DNA of 6,674 nucleotides from JANXXV01 sp038230275 (GTDB taxonomy: Bacteria; Acidobacteriota; Terriglobia; Bryobacterales; Bryobacteraceae): NCBI GenBank assembly GCA_038230275.1, contig JBBRNO010000231.1, positions 1 through 6,674 of the forward strand. The letters are read 5' to 3'. Shown piece by piece: positions 4,922 to 6,674 of this stretch. The notes under the pieces are model-generated. The model saw nothing but the letters and a program-made list of their open reading frames with translations, searched no databases and was not told the origin of the DNA. Made by a program: the position numbers and the translations under genes. Position 1 is the first letter of the stretch. Each line of letters begins with the position of its first letter.

Positions 4922-6673
4922 CTATTCTTTCGGGCGCTGCCGCTCAAACGGCTTCTTCATATACTTCGCCGCCTCTTCCTGAGCGTTCTGCGTGTTGTCC
5001 TTGGTTCGCGTGGCCAGCTGATACTCATTCACCGCCCGTTCGCGCTGGCCGGTGACGTCAAAAATCTGACCCAGATTGATGTGCGCCCAGACTTCGGTCC
5101 ATTTCGGATCCAGATCGCCGTTGAGCGCTTCGCGAAACTCGTTCGCGGCTGATTGGTAGTTATTCTGCAACATGAACACCTGTGCCACGCGATAGTGCGC
5201 CAGCGAGCTGCCCCGAGTCACGTCCAGAGCCTTCTGGTATTCCTTTAATGCCTCCGTATACTCGCCCACTTCAGCGAACTGCTCGCCCTTGCGAATCGCC
5301 ACCGCCACACGAACCGGGTTGCTGAACCGCAGCATGTGATTGCCGGGATCTATCGTGACGCGCTTCGGCTTTCCGAAAGTATCCACCAGGAATTCCGAAG
5401 ACGTACCGACGACCTCCACGCGCTTCTCTTCAGGATTACCTTCCGTCTCAATCTTCAAATCCACCGGCATCCGGAAGGTATCCAGATCTTGCGAGATTTT
5501 GCCCATCACGCGAAAACCTTTCTGCGTGCGGAACACGGTGTATTCCAGTTTGAACTCCGGCGCTCCGTTGGATTCAATCCATTGAATGAAGAAGTATTGC
5601 AGATTCTGGCCGGAAACCTGTTCGGCCACTTTGCGGAAATCCTCGGTAGTGATGGATTTCCAGCTGTACTTGTCCGGAACCATCTTCACCAATTGGCCGA
5701 ACTTCTCGTCGCCCATGATGGAGCGAAGCATATGCAGGACGGCAGCGCCCTTACCGGCGGTGGCGGCCCAATATTCGGGCGAATAGTCTTCTAGCCGGGA
5801 AGACTGAATCAGCGGAATGTTGTCTACGGTCAACGCTTCCACGTAAGTATCGCGGACTTCCGCTTCCAGCGCGGCGACGCCATTCACATGCTCCAGGTAG
5901 AGAAATTCCGCATAGCGCGCCATTCCGTTTTGCAGCCAAAGATGATTCCGGTTGGCCGGCGACACTAGCGCCCCCCACCATTGACGGGCGATTTGATTCG
6001 ACAGCAGGCGGGCATTCACCTGCTTTCCGATGGAACGGGGCGAGAGGAAAATAATGCCGGGCGCGGAGTATCCATTCGGCGTTCCGCCCTCGGTCTCAAC
6101 CACGGTGAGTCCGGCTTGCGGCGGCAGACCAAAGCAACTGGTCAGATAGGCCATGATCTTGCCAATCTCTTCACCGTAGGCGTTCGCCATGTCTTTCTGT
6201 TCGCGGAAATAGAGGCTGGTGGTGACCCCTTCGGAAGACACCTTGGCGGGCTGGCCCTGCACCATGGCGATGCTGCCGGGGAAGGACGGCTGGGTGGTCT
6301 TAAAGCGATACGCAATCTTGTCGTCTGACGCGCGGTCCGGTTTTTCTTCGCTGCCACTGCCCACCACATGGAACGCAGCGGGAACAAGGATTTTCATGTC
6401 CGCGGTATAGCGGTCGGTGGTGTACTCGTTAATTGGGAACCAACGCGCGGGGTACATCAGAAAGGCGGAGTCGCTCTTGATTGCCGCGAATTTGATGCCG
6501 TACACCGGAGACTCCTCATTTCCGGTGAGACGCCCGTCATAGGAGAACGTGACCGAACTCGCCTTGCCCTTCCGCAGCATTTCAGGAAAGTTGAGCCGCA
6601 CCGCGAAATCCTGCTGGGATCGCGAGGCAGGAACCTGGCGTCCGCTTTCATCCACCACTTTCGACACGTTCAA
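4922..6673 (-). CDS. M1-aminopeptidase-like protein with degenerate active site and C-terminal TPRs (5' end outside window)
   Basis: The visible part is 583 residues. The frame is open to the window edge, so the first codon (TTG at 6673) is not the real start; the signal peptide and first part of the N-terminal beta domain are missing. Numbering is within the fragment. Domains: N-terminal M1 beta domain (about 1-145); catalytic-like domain (about 150-370) with WWGALVSPANRNHLWL (232-247), KGAAVLHMLRSIMGDEKF (308-325) and FFIQWIESNGAPEFKLEYTV (361-380); a beta domain (about 380-455); and about three TPRs (456-556; for example EYTEALKEYQKAL). Known of the family: M1 enzymes use HEXXH-x18-E to bind zinc and a Tyr shortly before KGA to stabilise the transition state. 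Here HEXXH reads N226-Q-I-A-R230, the distal Glu is N249, the Tyr position is A306, and no GAMEN motif is seen. I infer a non-catalytic pseudo-peptidase, probably periplasmic, perhaps a peptide-binding or scaffold protein. The frame shows no stops or frameshifts. Confidence 0.88.
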   Translation of the reverse strand: MNVSKVVDESGRQVPASRSQQDFAVRLNFPEMLRKGKASSVTFSYDGRLTGNEESPVYGIKFAAIKSDSAFLMYPARWFPINEYTTDRYTADMKILVPAAFHVVGSGSEEKPDRASDDKIAYRFKTTQPSFPGSIAMVQGQPAKVSSEGVTTSLYFREQKDMANAYGEEIGKIMAYLTSCFGLPPQAGLTVVETEGGTPNGYSAPGIIFLSPRSIGKQVNARLLSNQIARQWWGALVSPANRNHLWLQNGMARYAEFLYLEHVNGVAALEAEVRDTYVEALTVDNIPLIQSSRLEDYSPEYWAATAGKGAAVLHMLRSIMGDEKFGQLVKMVPDKYSWKSITTEDFRKVAEQVSGQNLQYFFIQWIESNGAPEFKLEYTVFRTQKGFRVMGKISQDLDTFRMPVDLKIETEGNPEEKRVEVVGTSSEFLVDTFGKPKRVTIDPGNHMLRFSNPVRVAVAIRKGEQFAEVGEYTEALKEYQKALDVTRGSSLAHYRVAQVFMLQNNYQSAANEFREALNGDLDPKWTEVWAHINLGQIFDVTGQRERAVNEYQLATRTKDNTQNAQEEAAKYMKKPFERQRPKE

Positions 6674-6674
6674 G

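Noticed and set aside
5336..5794. 152-codon open frame antisense to the M1-like gene
   Set aside because: It mirrors well-conserved M1 sequence on the other strand and shows no domain of its own.
4922..6673. The M1-like gene as a pseudogene
   Set aside because: There are no frameshifts or internal stops over 583 codons, and structural motifs outside the catalytic residues are well kept, so loss of activity with retention of the protein is the better reading.

Overview
The window looks like a chromosomal piece from an Acidobacteriota bacterium, most likely near the Solibacter/Bryobacter group. The evidence is the very large Oar-like outer-membrane receptor with an N-terminal carboxypeptidase-regulatory-like domain, an M1-peptidase-like protein ending in TPR repeats, moderately high GC, and start sites without clear Shine-Dalgarno sequences. 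The assignment comes from family style, not from any search.

Positions 32-4053 (+) hold a tightly coupled pair. The first gene encodes a 1087-residue TonB-dependent-receptor-like outer-membrane protein. The second encodes a 252-residue ModA-type lipoprotein, the solute-binding component of molybdate/tungstate ABC importers. The receptor stop and the modA start share one base (TGATG). This suggests one transcript and perhaps one transport route across both membranes for an oxyanion. No modB or modC is present here. Positions 4100-4495 (+) encode a small, Lys/Glu-rich coiled-coil protein of unknown function. A consensus TATAAT lies just after modA, so this gene may have its own promoter.

Positions 4496-4921 form a gene-free gap between convergent genes. 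It contains a 25-bp perfect inverted repeat with a 14-nt loop (4764-4827), partial copies of the same sequence, a nearby direct repeat and an imperfect hairpin. This resembles a REP/REPIN-type repeat cluster. An open frame running through it appears spurious.

Positions 4922-6673 (-) hold the 3' part of a gene for an M1-aminopeptidase-like protein with C-terminal TPRs; its 5' end lies beyond the window. The M1 fold landmarks are well kept, but every canonical catalytic and zinc-binding position is replaced: HEXXH reads NQIAR, the distal Glu is Asn, and the catalytic Tyr is Ala. The frame is intact, so this looks like a maintained pseudo-enzyme rather than a decaying gene. It is the most interesting observation in the window, followed by the receptor-modA coupling and the palindrome cluster.
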